Shown here: positions 56,265-64,000 of the stretch, piece after piece | Position numbering within the stretch: the stretch's first letter is position 1 | How the letters are laid out: every line of letters begins with the position of its first letter | Assembly (NCBI GenBank): GCA_021817565.1 | Contig: JAKAUP010000004.1 | Span: 1-64,000 of the forward strand | DNA: 64,000 nt | Direction: 5' to 3' | Origin: Microcaldota archaeon | Lineage (GTDB): Archaea > Micrarchaeota > Micrarchaeia > Micrarchaeales > Micrarchaeaceae | The notes under the pieces: generated by a model | What the model was told of the DNA's origin: nothing | Databases searched by the model: none | Seen by the model: the letters and a program-made list of their open reading frames with translations, nothing else | Program-made: the position numbers and the translations under genes

Positions 56265-57803
56265 ATGGCTTTGACAAAAAACAGAAAATTATATCTTATA
56301 GGCATAGATGCAGCACCATTGTGGATTATCAAAGAGAACTATAAGAAGTACAAGATGGATGGTTTCGCAAGGTTCTTCGATGAGGGGATACTGACCGAAT
56401 TGGAGTCTACCCTTCCGCCAATGACTGGTCCTTCCTGGCCGAGTATGTATACCGGTGTAAGGCCCGGTGTCCATGGGATCCCTGATTTCTTCACATTAAA
56501 GTCGAACTATACAAAGGAGGTTGCTTACTACGACCCGGAGATAATAGAACCCTTTTGGGAACGGCTCGGAAAGGACGGGATCAGGTCGCTCTTGATAACA
56601 CCCGCAATGGCGGTAAGGCTTCCGAAGAGTGAGAATGTTGATATGATGACGGGTTTTCCGCTTCCGCCCCGCTTCAGTTCCGAGGAGATAAGGCGCGCAG
56701 CCAAGAAGTATGGCTTCGAAGGCGAACCTAACATAGAAAAGATGATAAAAAGCAAGGAGATGAGTCTTGCCGAGGCCTCAAAGAGGTATGTAGAAAGCAT
56801 AAAGAAAAGGGGAGAACTGGCGAAGCACCTCATGCTCAGGAATAACTACGAGCTGTCATTCATCTGCTTTACCGAGACCGACAGGATACAGCATTTTTCC
56901 CTAAACCTTCCAGAATGGAAGAGTTATGTGCTCCCGCTTTATCAGGAGATATCGAAATTCCTAGAATGGACTGTAGAGAATGCAGAAAAAGAAGGAGCAA
57001 GAATCATGCTTGTCTCAGACCACGGCGCACAGCCGATAAAGAGCAAGTTTTTGATGAACGCCTGGCTTATAAATAACGGTTATGCGAGGCTGAAGCAGGA
57101 GATAGAGGAGCAGAATAAAAAGACTGGCGGCAACAGCAGCAATTTGAAGTATACTGTAAGGGAGAAGATAATAAGAAGCAGGCTAAGAAAAGTCTATGAT
57201 AAACTCCCGAATATGGGGAAGAGCGTGGCGAAGGACGTTTTGGGAAACTTGCTTGTTGCGTCTTCTGGGGAGGATTACACACGCATACACGACTTTGATT
57301 TTGATATGAAAAGAACTGTCGCATTCAGCAGCATATCAAACTGGACCGTGTGCTCCATATATATAAATGACAGCCGCTTTGACGAAGGCGTTGTAAGCGT
57401 TACGAAGAAGCGGGCAATCAAAAACGAGCTAATACGCAAACTCATGCTGGTAAATGACGAGAATGGAAACAAGCTGATGGTAAGGGCTTTCGATGCTGAC
57501 AAGTATTATGAAGGGACGCAGATGTTTATTGCGCCAGACGTGATGGTTGAGATAAAGAAGGGTTACTTCATAGATGTTTTTGGCTACCTTAAAAGCGGGG
57601 GGCTGTTCATGAAGCCGGAAATGGCAAAACGCGGGGATCACACCAATGAAGGCATATTCGGCGCTATCAGCTACGGTGACGGGGGGCGCAAGACTACGAA
57701 GCATCCTGCAAGCAATCCTTCAGTCTACCAGATAAACCCAACCGTGCTCTCCTACTTCGGGATACCACCCGAGAATGACCGCAGGTACAGGAAGATTCTC
57801 TAA
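56265..57803 (+). CDS. Alkaline-phosphatase-superfamily phosphohydrolase/phosphomutase
   Basis: 512 residues. Metal and active-site residues of the type I phosphodiesterase/AP superfamily are seen: GIDAAP (about 9-14), LPPMTGPSWPSMYTG with the nucleophile Thr (about 48-62), TETDRIQHF (about 203-211), SDHGAQP (about 251-257) and GDHTNEGIFG (about 465-474). It resembles the archaeal predicted phosphohydrolase/phosphomutase group (COG3379). Substrates could be phosphodiesters, pyrophosphates or sulfate-linked nucleotides. Its place after CysD and CysN suggests it acts on the product or by-product of sulfate activation; that is inference. Its stop shares CTAA with the convergent membrane-protein gene. 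Confidence 0.85.
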   Translation: MALTKNRKLYLIGIDAAPLWIIKENYKKYKMDGFARFFDEGILTELESTLPPMTGPSWPSMYTGVRPGVHGIPDFFTLKSNYTKEVAYYDPEIIEPFWERLGKDGIRSLLITPAMAVRLPKSENVDMMTGFPLPPRFSSEEIRRAAKKYGFEGEPNIEKMIKSKEMSLAEASKRYVESIKKRGELAKHLMLRNNYELSFICFTETDRIQHFSLNLPEWKSYVLPLYQEISKFLEWTVENAEKEGARIMLVSDHGAQPIKSKFLMNAWLINNGYARLKQEIEEQNKKTGGNSSNLKYTVREKIIRSRLRKVYDKLPNMGKSVAKDVLGNLLVASSGEDYTRIHDFDFDMKRTVAFSSISNWTVCSIYINDSRFDEGVVSVTKKRAIKNELIRKLMLVNDENGNKLMVRAFDADKYYEGTQMFIAPDVMVEIKKGYFIDVFGYLKSGGLFMKPEMAKRGDHTNEGIFGAISYGDGGRKTTKHPASNPSVYQINPTVLSYFGIPPENDRRYRKIL

Positions 57804-59335
57804 CCCGCCGATGCTGTTGCATTTTCGGTAAGGTTCTTGTATATGGAGGAGAGGTATCCAATGCCGTATGTGAAGAATGCGCTGTGCTTCACTATCCCTG
57901 TAAAGTTGTACTCCATAACCTCTCTTGTTGAGGATATAGCCCCATTGTACGATTCGTTAAAGAGCAGGCTTACCGCGCTGCTGTTTTCTGAGACGAATGC
58001 GATTTCTGCACATGTGTCATTGAGGTAGATGGAGAAATTTCCTGACTTTTGGCCTATTGCGCTTGAGTTTGCGAACCTCTCAAAGCTATGCATGTATGAG
58101 CTGTAATTGTCTGTGGCGTTGTACATTGCAAGGTCATATCCTCTTCGCGTATCAAACATAAAGGAACTGATCGGCGTGTAATCTACAAAGCTTACGCGAA
58201 CGCTTGTTCCTTGCGAATATCCGCACACGGGCTGGAATTGCGCGTATGGAGATATGCTTATATTCTCCTTTGTTTGCTCCTTTATCTTCCCTTCGAATGT
58301 GTAATACACTGTATCATTCCTGAAAACCTTTCCGTTTGTTTCTAAATTTCCTGCCTGGCCTGTCACTGATTTTGTTTTGTCGGGATATGAGCCACGCATT
58401 TGTCCTAGATATCCCCCATATGACTGGTTTATCGGAAAAAGGTAGAGTCTTAGGTTTAGCGTATTCGATGTTGGGCTCGCGTTGATGTATGATAGAATAT
58501 GGGTGTTGGTTGAATTGAACCTTGCTGATTGTGATATATATGATTTGATAAGGCCTGCTTGGTATGTCCTGTTACTGTATCCGAGCCTTATGTTAGTTAG
58601 GTTTGTGTTTAAGTATTCCACGTATTTACTTACATTCACGTATATTGAGTAGTTGCCTGGTCCTGAGTAGTTGCTGATGCTTATTGGTATGTAAGGTAGC
58701 TGGTTTCCAATAATTATGTTTGCGGGCCATATCGGAAGAATAAGCATTACTAAAGCGCACATAGAGAGCGTAAATGCAAGGTACTGGTATACCCCCTGCA
58801 CGCTCTCCCTTATCATCTTGATTGGTCTTTCAAAGTAATCTGATCTTTTAAGCACCACGATAATAATCAGGGCAAAGAGTGCGTAGTAGCCAGCTATGGC
58901 TATGTTAATTGATATCACCTGACTCAGCTGAATGCCTGCAACATAGGCGATGGCTGGGCTCAATGCCCCAACATTCAATGCTATGTATTCGAAAAAACCC
59001 ACATTTTTGTGATATTTCAACATGATTATCATAAGGATTAGTACGGCTATCAGGTAGTATGTGAATATGCCTTGCAGCACCTTAGTATATGCCAATGCGC
59101 CGGTGATTATCGATATTATCGAGAACGCAAAAATGTATTTGCTAATTCGGTCATATAGAAGGCCTAATGGAACAATTGCAAGGAATGCAAGAAATGAATA
59201 GAATATGAATGGCTTGCTATTGAGGATTATGAAGTAGGCCAGAAAAAGCGCGATGACCAAACCGCATAGCACAGCGGCTATCGCATAAATAATCCTGTTG
59301 ACTGTTTTTTCTTTTATTGGAACGGCATTAACCAT
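57800..59335 (-). CDS. Large membrane protein with glycosylated outer domain
   Basis: 511 residues. Seven or eight helices in the first 215 residues (from about 14), then an outer region of about 270 residues rich in Asn, Ser and Tyr with many NxS/T sequons (NYSGPGNYSIYVNVS, NLTNIRLGYSNRTYQ), containing two Cys. No family recognised. A large exported part after a multi-helix bundle is seen in oligosaccharyltransferases, but no WWDYG-like motif is present, so I do not assign that role. It begins 1 base after the aIF2-gamma stop, so it is co-transcribed at the end of the VAT-S6e-aIF2-gamma operon. Confidence 0.75.
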   Translation of the reverse strand: MVNAVPIKEKTVNRIIYAIAAVLCGLVIALFLAYFIILNSKPFIFYSFLAFLAIVPLGLLYDRISKYIFAFSIISIITGALAYTKVLQGIFTYYLIAVLILMIIMLKYHKNVGFFEYIALNVGALSPAIAYVAGIQLSQVISINIAIAGYYALFALIIIVVLKRSDYFERPIKMIRESVQGVYQYLAFTLSMCALVMLILPIWPANIIIGNQLPYIPISISNYSGPGNYSIYVNVSKYVEYLNTNLTNIRLGYSNRTYQAGLIKSYISQSARFNSTNTHILSYINASPTSNTLNLRLYLFPINQSYGGYLGQMRGSYPDKTKSVTGQAGNLETNGKVFRNDTVYYTFEGKIKEQTKENISISPYAQFQPVCGYSQGTSVRVSFVDYTPISSFMFDTRRGYDLAMYNATDNYSSYMHSFERFANSSAIGQKSGNFSIYLNDTCAEIAFVSENSSAVSLLFNESYNGAISSTREVMEYNFTGIVKHSAFFTYGIGYLSSIYKNLTENATASAG

Positions 59336-60547
59336 CTAGCTCAACACTATGTATCCTGTGAGCCTGAGCCTTTGGTTTATTCTCCTCATCACTGCCATCT
59401 TTACCCCTTTTTCTACCGGCATCGGATGGCTGAGTCTTATATTTACATTATTCCTTTTTGATGAAACGACATATGATACGATTGTTGCTGTGCCCAAGCT
59501 CAATGCAATCGGTTCGTTCTTGGAAAACCCAGTCATTTGGATGTCTTTTCGCTCCAGCTGCGTATATATTGCGCTGAATTCCTCCAGCTGCTTTGGCATT
59601 TTTCCCTTATGACCCAACACCATGCCAACAAGCGAGTCTGCCTTTGTCAACCCTGGATCCATGCCGGTAGCTATTCCAATAAGTCCGCCCGGCTTTGCCT
59701 CCTCTATCTCGTCGGTTCCAGTGTTTATGCCGACTACTTTGGTAAGTATCTCCGAATAAGTTGAATGCTTACCCTTCTTCTTGTTAATCCCTGGAAGTAT
59801 ACATACGGTATCCCCGACCCTTATCCTGCCCCTTACGATTGTACCTCCGACTACTCCCCCTTTAAGCTTTGATATCTGCGTTCCTGGCTTGTTTACGTCA
59901 AAAGAACGTGCGATGTACATGAACGGATCGGCATCCGGATCAAATTTTGGGCGCTCCATTTCTGATATCAGTTCCAATACTACGTCGATATTTATGTTCC
60001 TGTTTGGAACTGTTGGTATTATTCTGGCATTCTCTATTGCACTCCCTTTTATGAAGTTCTTTATCTGGTTGTAATGTTCCAGCGCCTTTTCCTTTCCGGC
60101 CAAGTCAACCTTTGTCTGTATAATTATTACGTTCTTTATCCCGAGCAGATTTATTATCATCAGGTGTTCCCTTGTCTGCTGCATTGGGCACGGCTCATTC
60201 GCTGCTATTATAAATAGTATCCCATTGATTATGTTTGCTCCAGATATTGCTGTTGCCATAAGCGTTTCGTGCCCCGGCGCATCAAGTATGGAAAACCTGA
60301 GTACTGGCTTTGCCTCCGAGCCGCATTGCCTGCACACCTTATCTATCGTATAAGCAGAGGCACCCTTGCACTTCTCGCATTTCCTGATTATTGCGTCTGC
60401 ATACCCCAACTTTATTGTCATGTTCCTCTTTATGCTCTCGCTGTGCCTGTCTGTCCATATGTTTGTAAGCGATTTTACCACTGTTGTCTTTCCGTGGTCT
60501 ATGTGACCCAATGTGCCTATGTTGATTTGGCTCTGCTTTATCTCCAT
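59336..60547 (-). CDS. Translation initiation factor aIF2 subunit gamma
   Basis: 403 residues. P-loop GHIDHGKTT (about 14-22), switch region RNMTIKLGYADA, a zinc knuckle CEKC...CRQC (about 56-74), LDAPGHETLM (about 89-98) and QTKVD (G4, normally QNKID) are present, followed by domains II and III. The gamma subunit binds initiator Met-tRNA and GTP and carries it to the small ribosomal subunit. Length is normal. Operon with S6e (17 bases upstream) and VAT. The Thr in place of Asn in the G4 motif is a mild oddity. Confidence 0.96.
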   Translation of the reverse strand: MEIKQSQINIGTLGHIDHGKTTVVKSLTNIWTDRHSESIKRNMTIKLGYADAIIRKCEKCKGASAYTIDKVCRQCGSEAKPVLRFSILDAPGHETLMATAISGANIINGILFIIAANEPCPMQQTREHLMIINLLGIKNVIIIQTKVDLAGKEKALEHYNQIKNFIKGSAIENARIIPTVPNRNINIDVVLELISEMERPKFDPDADPFMYIARSFDVNKPGTQISKLKGGVVGGTIVRGRIRVGDTVCILPGINKKKGKHSTYSEILTKVVGINTGTDEIEEAKPGGLIGIATGMDPGLTKADSLVGMVLGHKGKMPKQLEEFSAIYTQLERKDIQMTGFSKNEPIALSLGTATIVSYVVSSKRNNVNIRLSHPMPVEKGVKMAVMRRINQRLRLTGYIVLS

Positions 60548-60564
60548 TTAATTCTCACGTTTAC

Positions 60565-60984
60565 CTATTTTGACTCTTCCGACTTTTTCTTCTCCTTTAT
60601 TGGGAATACCTCCTCTGCAGGCTTAGAGCCATATTCGACCACAGCAGTATTGACCTGTGCGGTTGTTACACCTATCATTCCCCCGACAACTGTCTTTCTC
60701 CTTATGGTTTTGCTTCCCTTCTTTTTGGACTCGCCGAGAACTCCTGTTTTGACATACCCCTGCACGTATTTGTACATAGGAAAGCCGCTGTTGTCAGACC
60801 CTCCGGTTATCTGCAGCCTGTATCCGCTTAAACCGATTACCTCCCCTTCAAGCGTATCTCCAACCTTCTTTCCGTACAGCGTGGCCGCTATGTCCTGGCT
60901 CAGCTCTGCCTGGGCTGTGCGCCCTGTCTTCTTGTCTGAAAAAACTATTTTCATAAAACTACCTTTTAGATTAGAATTGCTCAT
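60565..60984 (-). CDS. rps6e: 30S ribosomal protein S6e
   Basis: 139 residues. KIVFSDKKTGRTAQAELS followed by LYGKKVGDTLEGEVIGLSGYRLQITGGSDNSGFPM is the archaeal S6e signature, and KKKGSKTIRRKTVVGGMIG contacts rRNA. The first eight residues before MKIVFSD (SNSNLKGS) are extra; an internal Met at about residue 11 is the usual family start and may be the true one. It overlaps the VAT stop by 4 bases if the upstream start is used. The C-terminal tail is rich in Lys and Glu. Gene order S6e then aIF2-gamma is common in archaea. Confidence 0.95.
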   Translation of the reverse strand: MSNSNLKGSFMKIVFSDKKTGRTAQAELSQDIAATLYGKKVGDTLEGEVIGLSGYRLQITGGSDNSGFPMYKYVQGYVKTGVLGESKKKGSKTIRRKTVVGGMIGVTTAQVNTAVVEYGSKPAEEVFPIKEKKKSEESK

Positions 60985-63137
60985 CTATACATGTATTCCG
61001 GTTCCTCCTTGAACCTCTTTATCTTCTCTGCTAGCTCTTTGGGTATTGCCGGCTTTACCTCAGTGAGGGCAAAATCGAAGTCTGCCTTGCTAACCGTTTT
61101 CTTTGAGTTACGTATGGCATTCATGCCAGCTTCCCTGCACAAGTTCTCAAGCTCAGCGCCTGTGTAATTCTCGGTTGCTTTTGCTATCTCTGTCAGATTT
61201 ACGTTCTTTGCTAGCGGCATGTTCTTCGCATGCACTTTTATTATATCTAGCCTTGATTCTTCTCCAGGCATCGGTATCTCTATTATCTTGTCAAATCTGC
61301 CTGGCCTCAGCATTGCCGGGTCAACATTGTCAGGCCTGTTTGTCGCCGCTATGACCACTATGTTCTTCATCGACTGCAGTCCATCCATCTCGGTAAGGAG
61401 TGTGTCGACAACCCGCTCCGTAACTATCGAGTCAGACGTATCTACATCTCTTGCCTGTGCTATGCTGTCTATCTCGTCTATGAAGATGATGCACGGTGCT
61501 GCCATCTTCGCTTTCCTGAAAAGTTCCCTTATGGAGCGTTCGCTTTCTCCCACGTATTTGTTTAGAATCTCAGGCCCTTTTATTGAGATGAAATTGGCCT
61601 CCCGTTCTGTTGCAACTGCCTTCGCAAGCAGCGTTTTTCCAGTACCTGGTGCACCTACAAGCAGTACGCCTTTTATAGGCCTTATACCCATTTCTTGGAA
61701 TATCTCCGGTTTCTTAAGCGGTAGCTCTACCGCTTCCTTAAGCTGCACCTTTACAGATTCCAAGCCGCCGACATCGGTCCATCTTATGTTTGGCTTCTCT
61801 ACGAATACCTCACGCAACGCGCTCGGTTGTACATTTCCGAACGCCTCCTGGAAGTTGTCCTTTGATACCACCAGTTTTGCAAGCATTTCGTTCGGGACTG
61901 ATTTCTTGTTTATAACTTCTGGTATTACTTTCCTCACGCATGCCATTGCTGCCTCGCGTACCAGCGCGCTTATGTCTGCACCCGTGTAGCCGTGAGTAAT
62001 GTTTGCAAGTTCGTCTATTACCACGTCATCTGAAAGGGGCATGTTTCTTGTATGTATAAGCAGAATCTCCTTTCTAGTGTTTCTATCAGGCACGCCTATC
62101 TCTATCTCCCTGTCGAATCTTCCCGGTCTTCTCAATGCAGGGTCTATTGCATTGGGCCTGTTTGTAGCCCCTATCACTATTACCTGTCCTCTTGATCTTA
62201 TGCCGTCCATAAGTGTGAGTAGCTGTGAGACCATCCTTCGCTCAACCTCGTTTGTTGCCTCTTCCCTCTTCGGCGCTATTGCGTCTATCTCATCCATGAA
62301 GATTATGGTAGGGGCATTCTCATTCGCCTCAGCAAATATCGACCTGAGTCTCTCTTCGCTTTCTCCGACGTATTTGCTGACAAGTTCCGGTCCAGATATG
62401 TTTATGAAATGCGCATCACTTTCGTTTGCCACCGCCTTCGCAAGCAGCGTTTTGCCGGTTCCTGGGGCACCATAAAGCAGCACGCCCTTCGGAGGATCTA
62501 TGCCAAGTCTCTCAAAAAGCTCCGGGTACCTTATCGGCATTTCCACCATTTCCCTTATCTTCTGTATCTCGTTCTTTAATCCCCCTATATCCTCGTAATG
62601 TATCTCGCCTACCTTGAATTCGTGTTCGGACACCGGCTCAGATTTTACGATAACTTCGGTGTCGCGCGATATCTTTACAATACCATGCGGGGTAGTCTGC
62701 GCAACCACGTAATAGAACACGTAGTTGAACATTGGCACAGGCACCAGGTCCCCCCTGGTTATTGGCTTATTTTCAAGCTTTTGTTTTATGAATTGGGAAA
62801 AGTCAGGCGTGACGTTTGTCCTCTGGTTCTGCGGAGGGGCTAATACGACCTTTGTTGCCTCTTTTGGCTCGGCCTTTGTTATAAAAACCTTGTCCTCTAT
62901 ACCCACCCCTATATTCTGGCGCGTATGCCCGTCTATCCTTATAAGATTAAGTCCTTCATCCTGGGGGTGAGCCTGCCATACTACTGCAGCGGTAGATCTG
63001 TTCCGTCCCTTTATCTCTATTATGTCTCCAGAGACAACCCCTATCATACCTCTTGCTTTAGAATCAATCCTAGCTATGCCGCGGCCGTCATCGGTAACCA
63101 AGGCGCTTGCTACGGTCAATTCTATGCCCTCTACCAA
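60981..63137 (-). CDS. Cdc48/VAT AAA+ unfoldase
   Basis: 718 residues. N-domain with a double-psi barrel (1-170), then D1 with GAPGTGKT (about 224-231) and D2 with GAPGTGKT (about 496-503); both Walker B motifs (FMDEIDA and FIDEIDS) and Arg fingers ([20 protein letters not shown]) are intact. It unfolds proteins with ATP. The last three residues are MYR, a hydrophobic-Tyr-X tail, which in archaeal proteasome ATPases docks into the 20S ring, so it may feed the proteasome. First gene of the operon with S6e and aIF2-gamma. Confidence 0.97.
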   Translation of the reverse strand: MVEGIELTVASALVTDDGRGIARIDSKARGMIGVVSGDIIEIKGRNRSTAAVVWQAHPQDEGLNLIRIDGHTRQNIGVGIEDKVFITKAEPKEATKVVLAPPQNQRTNVTPDFSQFIKQKLENKPITRGDLVPVPMFNYVFYYVVAQTTPHGIVKISRDTEVIVKSEPVSEHEFKVGEIHYEDIGGLKNEIQKIREMVEMPIRYPELFERLGIDPPKGVLLYGAPGTGKTLLAKAVANESDAHFINISGPELVSKYVGESEERLRSIFAEANENAPTIIFMDEIDAIAPKREEATNEVERRMVSQLLTLMDGIRSRGQVIVIGATNRPNAIDPALRRPGRFDREIEIGVPDRNTRKEILLIHTRNMPLSDDVVIDELANITHGYTGADISALVREAAMACVRKVIPEVINKKSVPNEMLAKLVVSKDNFQEAFGNVQPSALREVFVEKPNIRWTDVGGLESVKVQLKEAVELPLKKPEIFQEMGIRPIKGVLLVGAPGTGKTLLAKAVATEREANFISIKGPEILNKYVGESERSIRELFRKAKMAAPCIIFIDEIDSIAQARDVDTSDSIVTERVVDTLLTEMDGLQSMKNIVVIAATNRPDNVDPAMLRPGRFDKIIEIPMPGEESRLDIIKVHAKNMPLAKNVNLTEIAKATENYTGAELENLCREAGMNAIRNSKKTVSKADFDFALTEVKPAIPKELAEKIKRFKEEPEYMYR

Positions 63138-63224
63138 AATATCACCATTAAAAGCAAAGCAGATACAAGATGTAAATGCTCAGTATAATTAATAAACCTT
63201 ATTTATAAAGTTGTCGCTTTGAAC

Positions 63225-63242
63225 AGGGTTGCCGACAGCCCT
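63225..63242 (-). terminator. Hairpin after the acidic microprotein gene
   Basis: AGGGTTG and CAGCCCT form a 7-bp stem (one G-U) with a 4-base loop, 39 bases past the stop of the leftward gene at 63281 and before the VAT promoter. A 3' end signal is plausible. Confidence 0.35.
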
Positions 63243-63280
63243 AATATAAATTAAAAATTAAAAATAAAAGAAATTGCTGT

Positions 63281-63424
63281 TTACTCCTCCCAATCTTCTA
63301 TGTCATCTTCTTCGTCTCCTTCTTCCTCTTCCTCTTCTTCCTCATCGCCTTCCTCATAGCTGCCATCATCATCGTCATCTTTCGGGGGTTTGTTCCTATC
63401 ATTTTTTGGCATAGTATTCACCAT
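63281..63424 (-). CDS. Acidic 47-residue microprotein
   Basis: A frame of 47 codons begins ATG GTG AAT ACT ATG CCA at 63424 and ends TAA at 63281. The first 15 residues are basic and Pro-containing (MPKNDRNKPPK); the rest is nearly all Asp and Glu with a few Gly, Tyr and Trp, ending DDIEDWEE. It is short but well supported: TATTTATATATTA is centred 26 bases before the ATG, matching the leaderless pattern of other genes here, and a hairpin follows the stop. It could mimic nucleic acid, bind cations or act as a chaperone tail. No family is recognised. Confidence 0.6.
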   Translation of the reverse strand: MVNTMPKNDRNKPPKDDDDDGSYEEGDEEEEEEEEGDEEDDIEDWEE

Positions 63425-63444
63425 TTCAGCAATATGAAATCCGT

Positions 63445-63457
63445 AATATATAAATAC
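63445..63457 (-). promoter_or_regulatory. TATA box of the acidic microprotein
   Basis: GTATTTATATATT on the minus strand is centred near 63450, 26 bases before the ATG at 63424. This spacing predicts transcription starting at the ATG. Confidence 0.55.
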
Positions 63458-63475
63458 CTTTTTATTTCGCCTGGT

Positions 63476-63595
63476 TTATTGCATTTTCCAGAGAGCGTAC
63501 CTGTGGTTTTGTATCGGGTTTGCCATAAAACCTATCAGAAACCCAGCAAATACACCGAGGTAATGGGCATATATCTTAATGAGTTTTGTAGCACT
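63476..63595 (-). pseudogene. Remnant of a rhomboid-like membrane protein gene
   Basis: Thirty-nine codons between two in-frame stops encode KIYAHYLGVFAGFLIGFMAN and a short basic tail. AHxxGxxxGxxxG is the pattern of the last catalytic helix of rhomboid proteases, where the His pairs with the Ser nucleophile of an earlier helix. There is no start codon before the helix and no room for the earlier helices, because rtcB ends 38 bases away. It therefore looks like the 3' scrap of a lost gene. A chance hydrophobic frame is possible. Confidence 0.4.
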
Positions 63596-63633
63596 TTACA
63601 TTTTTATCTTGCGTTGCGCGGTTTAGACGACCC

Positions 63634-64000
63634 TTAACCTTTTGCTACACCCATTGGTGCCATCCTTGCAACAGTAGTCGATATCTTAGCGCCTTCCACG
63701 CTCGATACCACATCATCCACATCCTTGTAAGCCCATATGGCCTCTTCGCTTATCAGCTTCGTGCTCCTTACCCTAAACTCTATTCCTTTGCTTTTTAGGT
63801 CTGATATCGTCTTTGAGGCAGGAATATCGCGTATCGCCTGGTGCCTTGACATTGTTCTCCCTGAACCGTGGCATGACGATCCAAAGCTTTCATCTGAAGA
63901 CTCATCCCTCCCGGACAGTACATAGCTTGCAGTGCCCATGCTTCCGGGTATTATTACAGGCTGTCCCAAACCCCTGTATGTTTTCGGCACCTCCTTCCTG
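63634..64000 (-). CDS. rtcB: RNA-splicing ligase RtcB, C-terminal part
   Basis: The gene continues past the right edge of the window; about 122 C-terminal residues are seen. VPKTYRGLGQPVIIPGSMGT and SYVLSGRD, followed by SSCHGSGRTMSRHQA, where the His-Gly-Ser-Gly-Arg loop holds the GMP-linked His of the family, and the end MAPMGVAKG identify RtcB. It joins RNA 2',3'-cyclic phosphate or 3'-phosphate ends to 5'-OH with GTP and manganese, and in archaea seals tRNA exons. The N-terminal metal-binding residues lie outside the window. Confidence 0.95.
   Translation of the reverse strand, partial: RKEVPKTYRGLGQPVIIPGSMGTASYVLSGRDESSDESFGSSCHGSGRTMSRHQAIRDIPASKTISDLKSKGIEFRVRSTKLISEEAIWAYKDVDDVVSSVEGAKISTTVARMAPMGVAKG

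Noticed and set aside
61219-61989. 256-codon frame opposite the VAT gene
   Set aside because: It mirrors the conserved AAA+ coding strand; its Ser/Ile/Phe-rich translation is what antisense of such genes gives.

Overview
The window is archaeal chromosome. It encodes translation factor aIF2-gamma, ribosomal proteins S6e and L11, Spt5/NusG, a family B DNA polymerase, a Hel308-type helicase, topoisomerase VI subunit A, a membrane LonB protease, a Cdc48/VAT ATPase, geranylgeranylglyceryl phosphate synthase (ether lipids), archaeal-type LeuRS and TyrRS, and RtcB at the right edge. TATA boxes sit about 26 nt before many start codons, which points to leaderless transcripts. Genes are very tightly packed: ATGA overlaps, convergent genes sharing a CTAG or CTAA stop, and many small secreted or membrane proteins of unknown function. 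I infer a small-genome archaeon of the DPANN/Micrarchaeota (ARMAN) type, perhaps an acidophile. This placement is inference and needs a marker-gene tree.

Layout. 1-2100: an AT-rich, gene-poor left edge with one secreted orphan protein and a small charged protein. 2191-6299: an SDR enzyme, orphan secreted proteins, and an operon ending in a tRNA-binding EMAP/Trbp111-like protein. 6391-8940: a haem module with a uroporphyrinogen decarboxylase homologue lacking two conserved catalytic residues, a Firmicutes-like (coproporphyrin) ferrochelatase and a HemQ/ChdC-like coprohaem decarboxylase. 9002-15944: transport and surface genes (SemiSWEET, flavin reductase, NodB deacetylase, 7-TM protein, APC permease, ureohydrolase, and a disulfide-stapled beta-propeller on a stalk). 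16012-20656: UbiA prenyltransferase, MDR reductase, CPBP protease and UbiE methyltransferase, a probable quinone cluster, then an UPF0173 hydrolase and a HAD phosphatase. 20704-24496: agmatinase, an RNHCP zinc protein, dienelactone hydrolase and small membrane proteins.

24575-32093, read leftwards, is a long compact operon: Spt5, L11, a HhH-GPD glycosylase, a proline-dehydrogenase-like protein, an NAD epimerase, GGGP synthase, an NFACT-N protein lacking its RNA-binding domain, RNase Z, tRNA-Val(GAC), a methyltransferase and a DUF192 protein. 32163-41518 holds replication and repair genes (Trm5-like methyltransferase, Hel308, PolB, methionine aminopeptidase with a His-rich head, B12-dependent ribonucleotide reductase). 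41684-53138 carries TyrRS, a pentapeptide-repeat protein, Top6A, LonB, a glycine-zipper secreted protein, LeuRS, a prepilin-peptidase-like protein and a GTPase-dead SelB/EF-Tu-like protein.

The most unusual block is 53219-57803: a rhodanese-like protein, then a ribbon-helix-helix regulator behind a perfect 20-bp palindrome, an orphan protein, a CysD-like protein with an added CC...CxxC cysteine set, a CysN-like GTPase and an alkaline-phosphatase-superfamily hydrolase. No APS kinase, APS/PAPS reductase or sulfotransferase accompanies it here, so its product is unclear. 57800-64000 ends with a membrane protein, aIF2-gamma, S6e and VAT in one operon, a 47-residue acidic microprotein, a rhomboid-like gene remnant and the 3' part of rtcB. 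I saw no CRISPR array, insertion sequence, rRNA or integrase.
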